DNA of 64,000 nt from Coptis chinensis (GCA_015680905.1 CM027382.1:3286001-3350000); one strand, 5' to 3'; positions 36,768-49,117 are shown, counted from the first letter of the stretch. Made by a program: numbers and translations. Notes: generated from the sequence alone by a model not told the origin.

Positions 36768-38258
36768 TTAATTTTCGCCTCCTTCTCCCTCATCTGGATC
36801 CGACCAATTTGGATCATAAATTGGTACGGATCTCGTTGTTTTCTTCAATGCCAGTCCAATTAAAAACATGTTCAACTAAGTCCTTTTGAAGATTAGTATG
36901 TGTAACTTCATTTTCGATCTTATTTCTTGCTTCAATCATCGATAGACAAAATGAAAACCATCATCTTCCCGAAGAGCGGCGGTATTGTTTCTTTCCTCTC
37001 GACCTTTCCAATTCCAAACTCCACTTTCACGTTCATTCTCAACAATCATATTATGCATTATAATGCATGCCTTCATTATGTCTCCAAGAACAACAACACT
37101 ATGACAATGTGCAGAAGCCTTAACAATATGTCATCGTGCCTGCAAAACTCCAAACGTCCTTTCAACATCCTTTCTTGCAGCTTCTTGATGTTGAGTAAAG
37201 ATCTTTTCATGCTTATTTCTTGGATAACGAATGGCTTGAACAAATGTGCCCCATTTTGGGTAAATACCATCAGCAAGATAATATCTCATATCATAGTCAT
37301 TACCATTCACATTAAATGCAACAGCAAGAGCCTCACCTTGCTCTAATGATTCAAAAACATGAGAACGATGAAGCACGTTAATGTCATATCGCTTAACACA
37401 GTCGTAGAAGAAGCAATGCCGGATCCAACAATGTTTGTCGCAGCGGCTTCAAGTATCAAAGTTGGTTCCTTCTTGTACCCTACATGTGTTCCAGCCTATC
37501 CACTTGGACAATTCTTCCACACCCAGTGCATACGGTCGATTGATCTAAGCATTCTGGAAAACCCTTGCGCGCATTTTCAGCTAATATCCTACAATTAAGT
37601 GTGCGCCTCGGTTGGTCGTCTCAAGTACTCTTCCTCAAACGCCCGTGATAATTGCCTTACACCAACGCTTCATAGATACATTTTGCTGTGGAATCTCCAA
37701 TTTGTAAATACTCATCCATTGAATCGGAAGAACAACCGGTTGCTAATTGTGCAACCGCAGCCTAGTCCCTACGTCAGAACCTTAAATTGCTTGCCGACCC
37801 AATCCATCCACCTTGTCTTTAAAGTAATCGTCGAATGATGCAACAATTATGCAACATATACATAAAAGCTCTCTTGTCATCCACGTACCTTCGCCTAAAC
37901 TTATGAGGAGGCCACCTACAAGGTGTTGTGAAGTAATCCCTCATTATCTTTTGTTTACTAAAATCACCACCATCTCTAGCGTGTACTCTTCGCCTTCACG
38001 GATCCACGCGTTTATGCGTATCCACATCTTCAATTTCAATGGCTACTTGAGTCATTAATGCCCCAGCAGTGGATAATAACTGCAACCTCCTCCTCCTCCT
38101 TCACCTCATCATATCATTATGCTCATCTCTCACTCTTTCCATGTAGTCATCTTTTGAGAAGTACCCGAAGAGCGACCGGTGAAACCAGAAGACGAACTAT
38201 TACTACTAGATCCTCCCCATAACCTTTGGTTATATGCAATTCTTTCTTCTCTAGACAT
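36768..38258 (-). pseudogene. Harbinger A DDE transposase (degenerate)
   Basis: The frame starts at ATG 38,258 (MSREERIAYNQRLWGGS) and can be followed with breaks to a stop at 36,768. The first catalytic Asp region survives as SIDRMHWVWKN, the second as a changed DINV segment, and the Glu region as RKDVERTFGVLQAR followed at once by a stop. The 37,131-37,376 block (YYLADGIYPKWGTFVQAI) keeps good identity to copy B. There are several frame changes between 37,400 and 38,150. Together with the divergent SANT-like gene this is the usual two-gene PIF/Harbinger set. Confidence 0.9.
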
Positions 38259-38553
38259 TTTTCCTATTTTTTTTTAGCTTAGTTGTGGGGAAGAAGATGG
38301 TGTTTGTTTGTTTGATCTAAAAGAAAGAAGAGTAAAACGAAATATGAAAGGTAAGGTCACATGTGATACTTCGATTTTGGTCCACTTACCAATTGACAAC
38401 ACATTTTATCAGATTTTTGTTCACTCTCCAAGTGACAACACATTGTATCCAAATGTCTATCCAAATGTATCCTCAATAATTCCAATGGGCCACCATCCCC
38501 ATCCATAATTCCAATGTTTGGAATAGTAAAAGGTGCAGTGAGAAGGACTGAAA

Positions 38554-38584
38554 AACCAGACGGGATGTTACATTCCGTCTCGGT
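38554..38584. promoter_or_regulatory. Family palindrome upstream of the Harbinger A transposase
   Basis: CCAGACGGGATGTTACATTCC followed by GTCTCGG at 38,556-38,583 is the 23-bp palindrome seen at the element ends. It lies about 300 bp upstream of the transposase ATG. A binding or autoregulatory role is inferred from position. Confidence 0.55.
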
Positions 38585-39079
38585 ATCCCCATACACTATT
38601 CCTGTCAGAACCGGTCAGAACCAAACCACCTGCAAAAATGAGTGATATTCCATCAAAATTTTCTGTTTCAACAAAGACAGGAAATAAGTGAAACGAATGT
38701 GAAATGAGTGAAACGAGTGAAACTAATGAGAAATTTTTGGAAACATACGAACTTATAAATTTTTAATTTTTTTTTTGCAATAACCTCATTTGTTTTATTG
38801 ACATATTCATATCCAAAACCTGCTAATATACTTTGAAAATAATAAATAAGACAAACAACAATCATGAACAACACCCAAGTCTAACACGTAAACTTCGGGT
38901 AAAAAACTAACTTATAATTTCTAAAAAAATTGGACATAACCTCCTTTGTTTAATGACATATTCATATCCAAAACTCATCAAAGAAAAACCTGCTAATCAA
39001 AAATTAATTACAAACAACAATCCCAAACGCCATAAGACAAGTAATGGCGCACAATTATTACAAACTACAAAAAAAATAT

Positions 39080-41504
39080 CTACTCAGATCTCCTCCCCCT
39101 ACGAGAAGGCTCGGTCGAAGAGCTCTCCCCCCTACGTCGTTGTCGCCTCTCTGGTTGAGGTTGAGCTTGAGCTTGAGGTACTCCACTTCCAGCATTCTCC
39201 AACTCTTGCACACGTCTCTGAAGCTGCAAAGTTCGATTTCACTCTTCTTGTAAGTATTTAAAACTGCGACGAGATTACTCCATGAAGGACTCACACATGG
39301 CATAACTGAGATAGCTGTAGTTAAGGAGCTCCGACCTTACTTCATCCTGTTTAACAAAACAAATGCATGTTAGGGGTTATAGTGAATACTAATAATAACA
39401 AATCATGAATAAATTCAAATCATACTAACCTCGGCTAACTGTTCAAATCATCGACAAATCTGCTACCATCTGCGGCATCTATCGGTGGAATAGGTATTCT
39501 CATATCTTGCCCCCGAGAAGTAATCATGCTCCGGTGCCAAAGGTCATCATCATCAAATATCGTGGAGTTCTTTGCGACATCCGAATATCATGAAACACCG
39601 GGCTGGGCGGCAACTCCACTCCTCCGGGAAATGAATGTCGGGCCTCAATGCTCCGAAGTAACCCCTTCAAAATTGGTTCCCGGTATAACGCACCTAGCAA
39701 AGAGACCTCGACCAACCCTCTTCCAATATAAGTCATAGTCGCCCGTAAAATGAAAGGCGATCGTCGGCCACTCATTTGGGTTTGCTCTATAGTGTGAAAG
39801 AACGTGAGAAAAGAATATCGAGGCATCATATCTATGGGTGGTGGGTAAGGTATAACAATCTCTCCGGATACTTGCGCCAACATCTGTCCCCAAGGTACCA
39901 TGCGTTGATCGACCCTATAAGTATCATTAGCGCCGAGAAAGAAATCTTGCTCTATGACACATATATGATAGTCTACGATACTCAGTGTTCTCTGGAACAT
40001 CTAAAATATCCGCATAAAGGGTCTGAAAGATGAAGGACTCGACCCAGGGTTGCCACTCAATTCGGGTAGCTCCTAAAAACTCAATCTGCTGACGAGTGTT
40101 ATGAATATTATGCGATAGGTCCCCATACCCCCTCTGCCTACGATGAAGCCCCCATGCTTGAATACGTGGAATCAGGTCATGAGTCTCATCCTCTTCCAAC
40201 CTCTTCAACACAAGATGCATCACACGAAAATGTTCGTACCACCAATACTGCCATCAATAGATAAAATACAATATCAATATATATATATATATATATATAA
40301 ACATGTCAACATTAATAATTAGATAAATAAATGAAATGGAACAATAACTTAATAAATAAGACTTACGGTATAATCCAAACGAAACGCACAAATTGCCTTT
40401 AGCGGCTTTCGTCTCAACTCATGAGGTCTAGCGGTAAAAGGTATGCCAAGATGGATTGACCCCAGTCATAATCCCACATCCTCTCTACGTCTGAGACAGC
40501 GGTCATCCACCCGATACGTAAATAACTATCAGCATATCCAAATAATACCGCACCAACAAAGTAGAATAGGAAGGCACGTACATACTCGTGGATCGACTCA
40601 TCACCAATATGATAGTCTTTCGGCTTCTCCTTGAGTCTATTCAAATATCTCGAAGTAAACCAACTCATATTTATAGCTCCTTCCTTAAACTGCTCAGCCG
40701 ATAATCTCAAAAACCCGTCTTGCTCATCATCTTCAACTAAATCAAAACCTTCAAAGAAACTCATCGCCGTAGTAAAAACCTTTAAAGTTTCATCAAAAGG
40801 AACGACATCTCCATAATCAATTGGGATACCCGTGAGCATTGTGAAATCAAGAGGGGTAATCCGAAGCTCACCCCATGGGAAATGGAATGTGTGGGTAGTT
40901 TGCCACCACCGCTCAACTATCGCAAACAACAATGCCTGATCATTTTCTCCCAAATTAGAATTCAAAAAGTTCCCAAATGGTGTGGCGGATATAATGTTGG
41001 TAACCGTGACAAAATTAGAATCCGTTTTTTATTTCATACAACGCCACCACGACACAACATTTGTAAGTGCACAACGCACTTTCCATAGGTGTACTTCCTA
41101 CATTCAACCAACACACAATACGATATAATTACAACTATTTTTTTTAAAACAATGCGACAAATTCAAACTAATTACACAACAACAAACTTGATATAAACTA
41201 ACATAAATAATAATAATTAATATAAAAAAAAAATCAAAAACTTACTTGAGACTCCACCACTCGATTTGCTACGTGTCGGACCGATGTTAACGCTAATGGT
41301 GGGTGTTCCTCGATTTCACAACGCAGTGGAAAATTGAACTCAAGTTCAATTTCGTCCTCCTCGCCCACATTACACGTTCTCGACGATGATCCTTTTGCCC
41401 TTTTTTTTTTTTTGAAATTTTAACATTTCCAAACCATCGGGAATGCTCTTCATGTGGTGAGGTTGGTGAGGATGCATTGGGGGGGGGGGGGGTGGAGAAG
41501 TCAT
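39080..41504 (-). pseudogene. Harbinger A plant mobile domain (PMD) gene
   Basis: ATG at 41,504 opens MTSPPPP; a run of 14 C (minus strand) shifts the frame. Exon 2 carries the PMD core: ERWWQTTHTFHFPWGELRIT, LDFTMLTGIPIDYGDV, RYLNRLKEKPKDY, IHEYVRAFLFYFVGAVLFGY and MWDYDWGQSILAYLL (40,414-40,965, one open block). A GTAAGT donor near 40,366 and CAG acceptor near 40,254 lead to HFRVMHLVLKRLEEDETHDL, PRIQAWGLHRRQRGYGDLSH and RIEWQPWVESF. A short last exon ends at 39,080 with an arginine-rich tail. PMD proteins (Arabidopsis MAIN/MAIL relatives) act in silencing of transposons and gene control, and PMDs also occur within transposons. An in-frame TAA early in exon 2 is shared with copy B. Confidence 0.85.
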
Positions 41505-41604
41505 TATGAATGGAAGTTTGTGTCAAAAGGTTGTTAATGGAGGCTAGAAAATCGCAATTTTAGCTGGAAAGGAAGTGAAAATGGAGCCTGTTCACGTCTG
41601 TTCA

Positions 41605-41720
41605 TATTGAGTCATCAGACGAGATGTTACATCCCGTCTCGTTATAAAATACCAGACGGGATGTTAGATTCCGTCTCGTATCAAAAACCTCCAGACGGAA
41701 TCTACCATCCCGTCCGAGAT
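41605..41720. repeat. Subterminal palindromes, PMD end of Harbinger A
   Basis: Three copies lie at 41,616-41,640, 41,652-41,678 and 41,691-41,718, each with GACGGGATGTTA or GACGGAATCTA arms. They are 130-230 bp inside the right TIR and about 110 bp upstream of the PMD start codon. Confidence 0.8.
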
Positions 41721-41849
41721 ATATTATTCACCTTTGCATTGCACAGCTTCACCTTGTTTTTCACCATTTTGGTGAAAAGGGGGTGAATAAGTGATGAGGT
41801 GGCGGTGAATAAGGGGGGGAAAACTTTCACCTGCATTGCAAGTGCTCTA

Positions 41850-44800
41850 ATGACTTCTCCACCCCCCAATGCATCCCCACCAACCTCACCACACGGAGAG
41901 CGTAGTAGATGGTTTGAAAGTTTTAAAATTTCCAAAAAAAAGGGGCAAAAAGGTTCGTCGTCGCGAACGCAAAATGTGGGCGAGGAGGACGAAATTGAAC
42001 TTGGGTTCATTTTTCCACCGCATTGTGAAATCGAGGAACACCCACCATTAGCGTCAACATCGGTCCGACACGTAGCCAATCGAATGGCGGAGTCTCAAGT
42101 AAGTTTTAGATTTATTTTTATGTTAATTATTATTATTTATGTTAGTTTATATCAAGTTTGATGTTGTGTAATTAGTTTTAATTTGTCGCATTATTTAAAA
42201 AAAAATAGTTGTAATTATATCGTATTGCGTGTTGGTTGAATGTAGAAAGTACACCTATGGAAAGTGCGTTGTGCACTTTCAAATGTTGTGTCGTGGTGGC
42301 GTTGTATGAAATAAACAACAGATCTTAATTTTGTCACGGTTACCAATATTATAGCCGCCACACCATTTGGAAATTTTTTGAATTCTAATTTCGGACAAAA
42401 TGATCAAGCGTTGTTGTTTGGGATAGTTGAGCGGTGGTGGCAAACTACCCACACACTCCATTTCCCATGGGGTGAGCTTAGGATTACCCCTCTTGATTTC
42501 ACAATGCTCACGGGTATCCCAATTGGTTATGGAGATATCGTTCCTTTTGATGAAAATTTAGAGGTTTTTACTACGGCGATGAGTTTCTTTGAAGGTTTTG
42601 ATTTGGTTGAAGATGATGAGGAAGACGGGTTTTTGAGATTATCGGCTGAGCAGTTTAAGGGAGGAGCTATAAATATGAGTTGGTTTATATAACACCCCGT
42701 GTTTTACTTTTACTTTTCCTATTACAATAATAATAAATAATAGATAAAACAAAAAAATAGGATAAACATTTGTTAATGATAGGAAACCCTATGGGTCAAG
42801 AGACAAACCTTCCTTCCTTGTTTTTCGCGGGGTTTGAAAACAAAAAGGAGTTCACGTAGAGTTTTTGGTCAAAAACACCGAGAGCTTTACACAGAAAAAA
42901 GGGGAGAGTTTTATTGACAGAAGAAAAGGAAGATTGTTCTGTTAGCTAGCTGATAGTCGGAGCGCATTATGGGTGAGTAGTTAGAAGACGTTCTTTTAAA
43001 TTTCCGTTGACTGCTAATCATGTCGGTTATAGTGTTTTCCTTATATGATATATTGTTATTGAACATATCTTAACTCTGTCAATGGTGGCCGGCGTTCTTA
43101 AATTTTTTGAAGTACTGTATCTACGCATTTTTATATTTCGTGATTTTTATGCTGTGATAATGATGAACATGTGGTATTAGTAAATACCAAATCATTGTTT
43201 GATTGGATTCGAATAGACATTCTATTACAAGGGTTTTGTGTTCCGCTCTTGTGGTCGAAGGATTTGGTTGGTGGTTAGAAGTGTTTTGTGGTTAGGAGAT
43301 GATCTATATAGGTGGTGTGGGTTTCGGGGAATGATTGGTGGTGGTGGAATCGTGGTATGGCTTGCGGTGAAGCTCTCGGCGACCATTAATGGTGGAAATA
43401 TTGCGAGTTTTGATCAGGGAGGAAAACGAGAAGTGATGGTATCGGCATATGGGGTTTTTGGTAGGGATTAAAATCGGGTAGTTTAGTAATGGTGGCGAGT
43501 GGTGGTTGTGGCAGCTGTGGTGGTGGAAGTATACCGGGTGAAGTGAGGGAAGAAAAAAAGACGACCACGCGGCATTTGTTAGGTGTCTTTTGTTGGACTT
43601 GGGCCGAGCTTAGTGGGTGGACTTGAGTGTTTAAGTTTTGGAATTTCATTTTTGGGTTTTAAGTTTTGGACTTTGGGCCTTAGACTTTGGGCTTTTGGGT
43701 TAGAAGAGTTTGGGACTGGTTGACTGTTGTTGACCCTTAGCAGGTTGACTTTGACTTTGACCAGGGTTGACTTTGACCAGTTGACCCAATTTGACCTTTG
43801 ACTTGACTAATATTAGGTCTATTAGGATAGGTCTAGGGCTATTAACATGCTTGTCTTTAGGCTAAGACCCTTCTATATATGCGTGTGTGCGTGTATTAAC
43901 TACTATGTGATATTTCAGCTTTTATGATATACGACGCTATGACACTTAGACATCGATATATTAGTAATGCGTAAACAATAATACAAGAAACAAGAGACTC
44001 CTCCATTCTCTGAAATAATATATGCAATAAAGTTCAATAGTGTTCTCAACAATTTACCACACCCTTTTTGAATATCTCCACGCCTCAAGTTTTGGAAATG
44101 AGATTTTATGATTGAAGATGTCATGTGATAGATGGACATTTATTGAATGTGCCATAAATGGCCCGTTAGCGTTATAATTGGGTATTCATTGACTGTGCCA
44201 TGAATGACCCATGTATTCATTGAGTATGGCGGGAATGACCTAAGGTACATAGGTACTGAAGGGTGGGTGTATAAGAAAAGTAATCGATTAATTAATTAGA
44301 GAAATTGATTTGATTGTATGGGTGTGCTTGGACTTACATTTGAATACTGATATGATATCTACATATGTTTATTTAGAAATTCCTAACTTCCGTTTGCAGG
44401 AGGGTAGGACTTAATAATATTTTGTGTAGGGACGCGGTCCTACCCTTATCCGGAAGTGGATATCGGTAAGTTTTAATTCAGTTATTTAGTTATTAAAACG
44501 AGTTATGATAATGAGTTAATATAAGAGAAGTCTTGCTTGGGAAGAAACTATGCCGGTTGAAATGACGGAACTACCTGTCTTCCAAGCTGAGAATGATTAA
44601 GTTATGGGAAAATATAAAGTGATTGTTTGGATAATTAAAGTATGATATTGTTTTATGTGGTTAGTCTACTCATACCAGCAAATTCCATTTTTGACCCATA
44701 TTTGCTTTGTTTTGGCAAGCGTGGGTGTGTTTTGGGCACATAGGTGGAAGGTGATGGAAACGGCGTTTGATTTGGATTTGTTTCGGAGCGATCCGGGGAG

Positions 44801-45504
44801 TTTATTTTATTAGGTCTGATCTTTTGGAAGTATGTAATAACGTAGTTTCCTATTCATATGACATGAAAATACGATGTTGAAGACCTGTTATTCTTAGAAT
44901 GTTATATTGATGATTTTTGGACGGAAGATAGTTTTTTAATAAAGTGATGAAATTGAGAAATTATGGAGATATTTTGATGTTAAGTTGATTCTGTTATGAT
45001 GTGGGTTTTCGGTTTTGGCATGAGTTGTATCTACCCCGTCATAGCCTGGGTTTTTAGACAATTGAACATAGGGATGTTTGAGATATTTATATTTCAAATA
45101 TTCACTTTGTAATTGTTTAGAAAATCGGGTTGTGACAGTTTACTTCGAGATATTTGAATAGACTCAAGGAGAAGCCGAAAGACTATCATATTGGTGAGTA
45201 GTCGATTTACGAGTATGTACGTGTCTTCTTCTTCTACTTTGTTGGTGCGGTATTATTTGGATATGCTGATAGTTATTTATGTAGTGGGTGGATGGCATTT
45301 GTCTCCGGGCGATAGAGAGGATGTGGGATTATGGTAGGGGTCAATCCATCTTGGTATACCTTTACGGTGGCTAGACCTCATGAGTTGAGGCGAAAGCCGC
45401 TAAAAGGCAATTTGTGCGGCTTTGTTTGGATTATACCGATAATTCTTATTTATTAAGTTATTGTTTCATTTCATTTATTTATCTAATTGTTAATGTTGAC
45501 ATGT

Positions 45505-45536
<32 letters not shown>

Positions 45537-46760
45537 TTTTAAATTTTTTTGATATTGTATTTATTCTATTGATTTAGTATTGGTGGTACGAACATTTTTG
45601 TGTGATGTATCCTGTGTTGAAGAGGTTGGAAGAGGATGAGACTCATGACCTGTTTCCACGTATTCAAGCATGGGGGCTTCATCGTAGGCAAAGGGGGTAT
45701 GGGGATCTATCGCATAATATTCACAACACTCGTCAGCAGATTAAGTTTTTAGAAGCTACCCACATTGAGTGACAACCCTGGGCCGAGTCCTTCATATTTC
45801 AGACCCCTTATGCGGATATTCCAGATGTTCCAGAGAGAACACTGAGTACCATATACTATCCTATATGTGTCATAGAGCAAGGTTTCTTTCTCAGTGGCGA
45901 ATGATACTTATAGGGTCAATAACTGCATGGTACCTTCGGAGACGGATCTTGTGGCAAGTATCTGGAGAGATTGTTATACCTTACCCACCACCCATAGATA
46001 TGACAGCCTCTGATATTCTTCCTGCTGCTCTTTCACACTATAGAGCAAACTCAAATGATTGGCCAGACGCATCAGCTTTCATTTTTACGGGAGACTATGA
46101 CTTGTATTGGAAGAGGGTTGGTCGAGATCTCTTACTAGGTGCGTTATACCGGGACACCAATTTTGAAGGGGTTACTTCTGAAACATTGAGGCCCGACATT
46201 CATTTCCCAGAAGGAGTGGAGTTGCCACAGTCATAGCCCAAGGTGTTTCATGATATTCACATGCCGAAAACAACTCCACAAATATTTGATGAGGATGACC
46301 TTTGGCACTGGAGCATGATTACTTCTCAGGGGCAAGATATGAGCATATCTATTCCACCAGTAGATGCCGCAGTGGTAGCAGATTTGTCAGTACAGTTTGA
46401 GCAATTAGCCGAGGTTAGTATGATTTGAATTTATTCATGATTTATTATTATTATTATTCACTATAACCCCTAACATGCATTTGTTTTGTTAAACAGGATG
46501 AAGTAAGGTCGAGCTCCTTAACTACTGACTCTCCGGTTATGTCATCGTCGTCATTCATGGAGTCCTCTCGTCGCAGTTTTGAGTGCTTACAAGAAGAGCG
46601 GAATCGAACTTTTCAGTTTCAGAGACGTGTGCAAGAGTTGGAGAATGCTGGAAGTGGAGTACCTCAAGCTCAAGCTCAAGCTCAACCAGAGAGGCGACAA
46701 CGACGTAGGGGGGAGAGCTCTTCGACCGAGCCTTCTCGTAGGGGGAGGAGGTCTCAGTAG
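41850..46760 (+). pseudogene. Harbinger B plant mobile domain (PMD) gene, split by a solo LTR
   Basis: Exon 1 (41,850-42,098, 83 codons, MTSPPPNASPPTSPHGERSR to MAESQ) starts on the very TAATG where Harbinger A inserted. It ends at a GTAAGT donor. Exon 2 starts after TGTAG at 42,246, has an in-frame TAA at 42,312, then the PMD core (ERWWQTTHTLHFPWGELRIT, LDFTMLTGIPIGYGD). It is cut by the solo LTR at 42,688-45,137 and resumes with TSRYLNRLKEKPKDY, a TAG and a frameshift. The exon 2 donor at 45,438 has changed from GT to GA (GT in copy A). Exon 3 (45,578-46,413) holds RIQAWGLHRRQRGYGDLSH with a stop and frame changes. Exon 4 (46,497-46,760) ends in an RRGESSSTEPSRRGRRSQ tail. The introns show it was not gained by retroposition. 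Confidence 0.88.
42688..45137 (+). mobile_element. Solo LTR (2.45 kb) in the Harbinger B PMD gene
   Basis: It begins TATAACACCCCG (expected TGTAACACCCC with one change) and ends GTTGTGACA. A perfect GTTTA duplication flanks it at 42,683-42,687 and 45,138-45,142. Copy A shows the empty site in TGGTTTACTTCGAG. The ends and several interior motifs (GACGGAACTACCTGTCTT; TTGACTTTGACC run at 43,721-43,800) resemble the 27-30.7 kb solo LTR, so both belong to related Ty3/gypsy families. No internal genes are present. Confidence 0.88.
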
Positions 46761-47311
46761 ATATTTTTTTTGTAGTTTGTAATAACTATGCGCCATTACT
46801 TGTCTTATGGTGTTTGGGATTGTTGTTTGTAACGACTTTTGATTTAACATGTTTTTTTGATGAGTTTTGGATATGTATATGTCATTAAACAAAGGATGTT
46901 ATGTCCAAATTTTTCCATAAATTATAAGTTAGTTTTTTTACCGAGTTTCTGTGTTAGACTTGGGTGTTGTTTATGATTGTTGTTTGTCTTATTTATTATT
47001 TCCAAAGTATATTAGCAGATTTTAGATATGAATATGTCAATAAAACAAATGAGATTATGGCAAAAAAAGTTCAGAAAATTATAAGTTCGTATGTTTCCAA
47101 AGTATAAGTTCGTATGTTTCCAAAAATTTCACATTCGTTTAGCTCATTTCACTCATTTCACTCGTTCCAAAAGTTCGTAGGTTAGGCTAGACCTCGCATT
47201 TAACTAATTTCCTATGTCTTGGTTGAAACAGAAAATTTTGATGGAATATCACTCATTTTTGCAGGTGGTTTGGTCCTAATAGGTTCTGACATGAATAGTG
47301 TATAGTGTAGA

Positions 47312-47366
47312 CCGAGACGGAATGTAACATCCCGTCTGGTAGTTTTAGACCGAGACATCCCGTCTG
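47312..47366. promoter_or_regulatory. Family palindromes upstream of the Harbinger B transposase
   Basis: GAGACGGAATGTAACATCCC with GTCTGG (47,314-47,339) and a second partial copy, GAGACATCCCGTCTGG (47,351-47,366), lie about 300 bp before the transposase ATG. This is the same relative place as in copy A. Confidence 0.55.
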
Positions 47367-47647
47367 GTTCATGGTTCCTTCCCATTGCGCCTTTTACTAT
47401 TCTATAAATTGGATTTGTGAATGGTGGGCCATAAATTAGAATTATTGAGGATACATTTGGATACAATGTGTTGTCACTTGGAGAGTGAAAAAAAATCTGA
47501 TAAAATGTGTTGTCAATTGGAGAGTGGACCAAAATCGAACTATCACATGTGACCTTACCTTTCATATTTCATTTTACTCTTTTTTCTTTTAGATCAAACA
47601 AACAAACAACCATTTTCTTCCCCACAACCAAGCTAAAAATAGAAAAA

Positions 47648-49117
47648 ATGTCAAGAGAAGAAAGAATTGCATTTAACCAAAGGTTATGGGGAGGATCTAG
47701 TAGTAATAGTTCGTCTTCTGGTACTTCCGCTAAAGATGACTACATGGAAAGAGTAAGAGATGAGCATAATGATATGATGAGGCGAAGGAGGAAAAGGAGG
47801 TTGCAGTTATTATCTACTACTGGGGCATTAATGACTCAAGCAGCCATTGAACTTGAAGATACGGATACAGACAAACGCGGTGGATCTGTGAAGGGAAGAG
47901 AGTACACGTTTAGAGATGGTGGTGATTTTAGTAAACAAAAGATAATGAGGGATTACTTCACAACACCGTGTAGGTGGCCTCCTCATAAGTTTAGACAAAG
48001 GTACAGGATGACAAGAGAGCTTTTTATGTATATGTTGAAAACTGTTGCATCATTCGACGATTACTTTAAAGACAAGGTGGATGGATTGGGTCGGCAAGCA
48101 ATTTCTGGGTTACAGAAGGGACCAGCTGCAGTTGCACAATTAGCAACTAGTTGTTCTTATGATTCAACGAATGAGTATTTACAAATTGGAGATTCCACAA
48201 CAAATGTATCTATGAAACGTTGGTGCAAGGCAATAATCACGGCGTTTGAGGAAGAGTACTTGGGACGACCAACTGAGGCAGACACTGCTAGGATATTAGC
48301 TGAAAATGCGGCAAGGGGTTTTCCAGGAATGCTTGGATCAATCGACTGTATGCACTGGGTGTGGAAGAATAATTTTCCAAGTGGATGGGCTGGAACACAT
48401 GTAGGGTACAAGAAGGAGCCAACTTTGGTACTTGAAGTCATTGCAGACAAACACTGTTGGATCTGGCATTGCTTCTTCGGCTTACCAGGTTCGCATAATG
48501 ACATTAACGTGATTCATCGTTCTCATGTTTTTGAATCATTAGAGTAAGGTGAGGCTCCTGCTGTTGCATTTAATGTGAATGGTAATGACTACGATATGAG
48601 ATATTATCTTGCTGATGGTATTTACCCAAAATGGGGCACATTTGTTCAAGCCATTCGTTATCCAAGAAATAAGCATGAAAAGATTTTTACTCAACATCAA
48701 GAAGCTGCAAGAAAGGATGTCGAAAGGACGTTTGGAGTTTTGCAAGCACGATGGCATATTGTTAAGGCTTCTGCGCGTTGTCATAGTGTTGTTGTTCTTG
48801 GAGACATAATGAAGGCATGCATTATAATGCATAATATAATTGTTGAGAATGAACGTGAAAGTGGAGTTTGGAATTGGAAAGGTCAGAGGAAATAAACAAT
48901 ACCTGATCTCTTTCAAGAAGATGATGGTTTTCATTTTGTCTATTAGATGATTGAAACAAGAAATAAGATCAGAAATGAAGTTACACATATTAATCTTCAA
49001 AAGGACTTAGTTGAGCATGTTTTTAATTGGACTGACATTGAAGAAACAGCAGATCCGGTACCAATTTATGATCCAAATTGGTCGGATCCAGAGGAGGGAG
49101 AAGGAGGCAAAAATTAA
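47648..49117 (+). pseudogene. Harbinger B DDE transposase, one stop in the core
   Basis: The ATG at 47,648 (MSREERIAFNQRLWGGSS) was chosen because it matches the start in copy A. Upstream codons in the open frame derive from 5' sequence. The N-terminal region has an HTH-like stretch (FRQRYRMTRELFMYMLK). The DDE_Tnp_4-type triad is intact: Asp233 in GSIDCMHW, Asp285 in GSHNDINV, Glu359 in RKDVERTFGVLQARW. Codon 300 is TAA (48,545) where copy A reads CAA. A frame change follows near 48,890 (GQRK), after which the C-terminus resumes (KDLVEHVFNWTDIEE, DPNWSDPEEGEGG) to 49,117. This copy cannot make the enzyme without readthrough and frameshift. Confidence 0.92.

Larger units (their letters stand above)
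16354..41847 (-). mobile_element. PIF/Harbinger element copy A with PMD cargo, inserted in copy B
   Basis: The TIRs are GAGCATTTGCAATGCAGG (left) and GAGCACTTGCAATGCAGG (right, other strand). The TSD is TAA at 16,351-16,353 and 41,848-41,850. The flanks CACAAACTTCCATTCCTAA and TAATGACTTCTCC rejoin into the sequence that A itself carries at 41,490-41,520 (other strand), so A landed inside B in the opposite orientation. Less the Athila element and its TSD (18,446 bp) it is 7,048 bp, matching B. From the right: PMD (minus), transposase (minus), SANT-like gene (plus, split by Athila). Confidence 0.92.
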
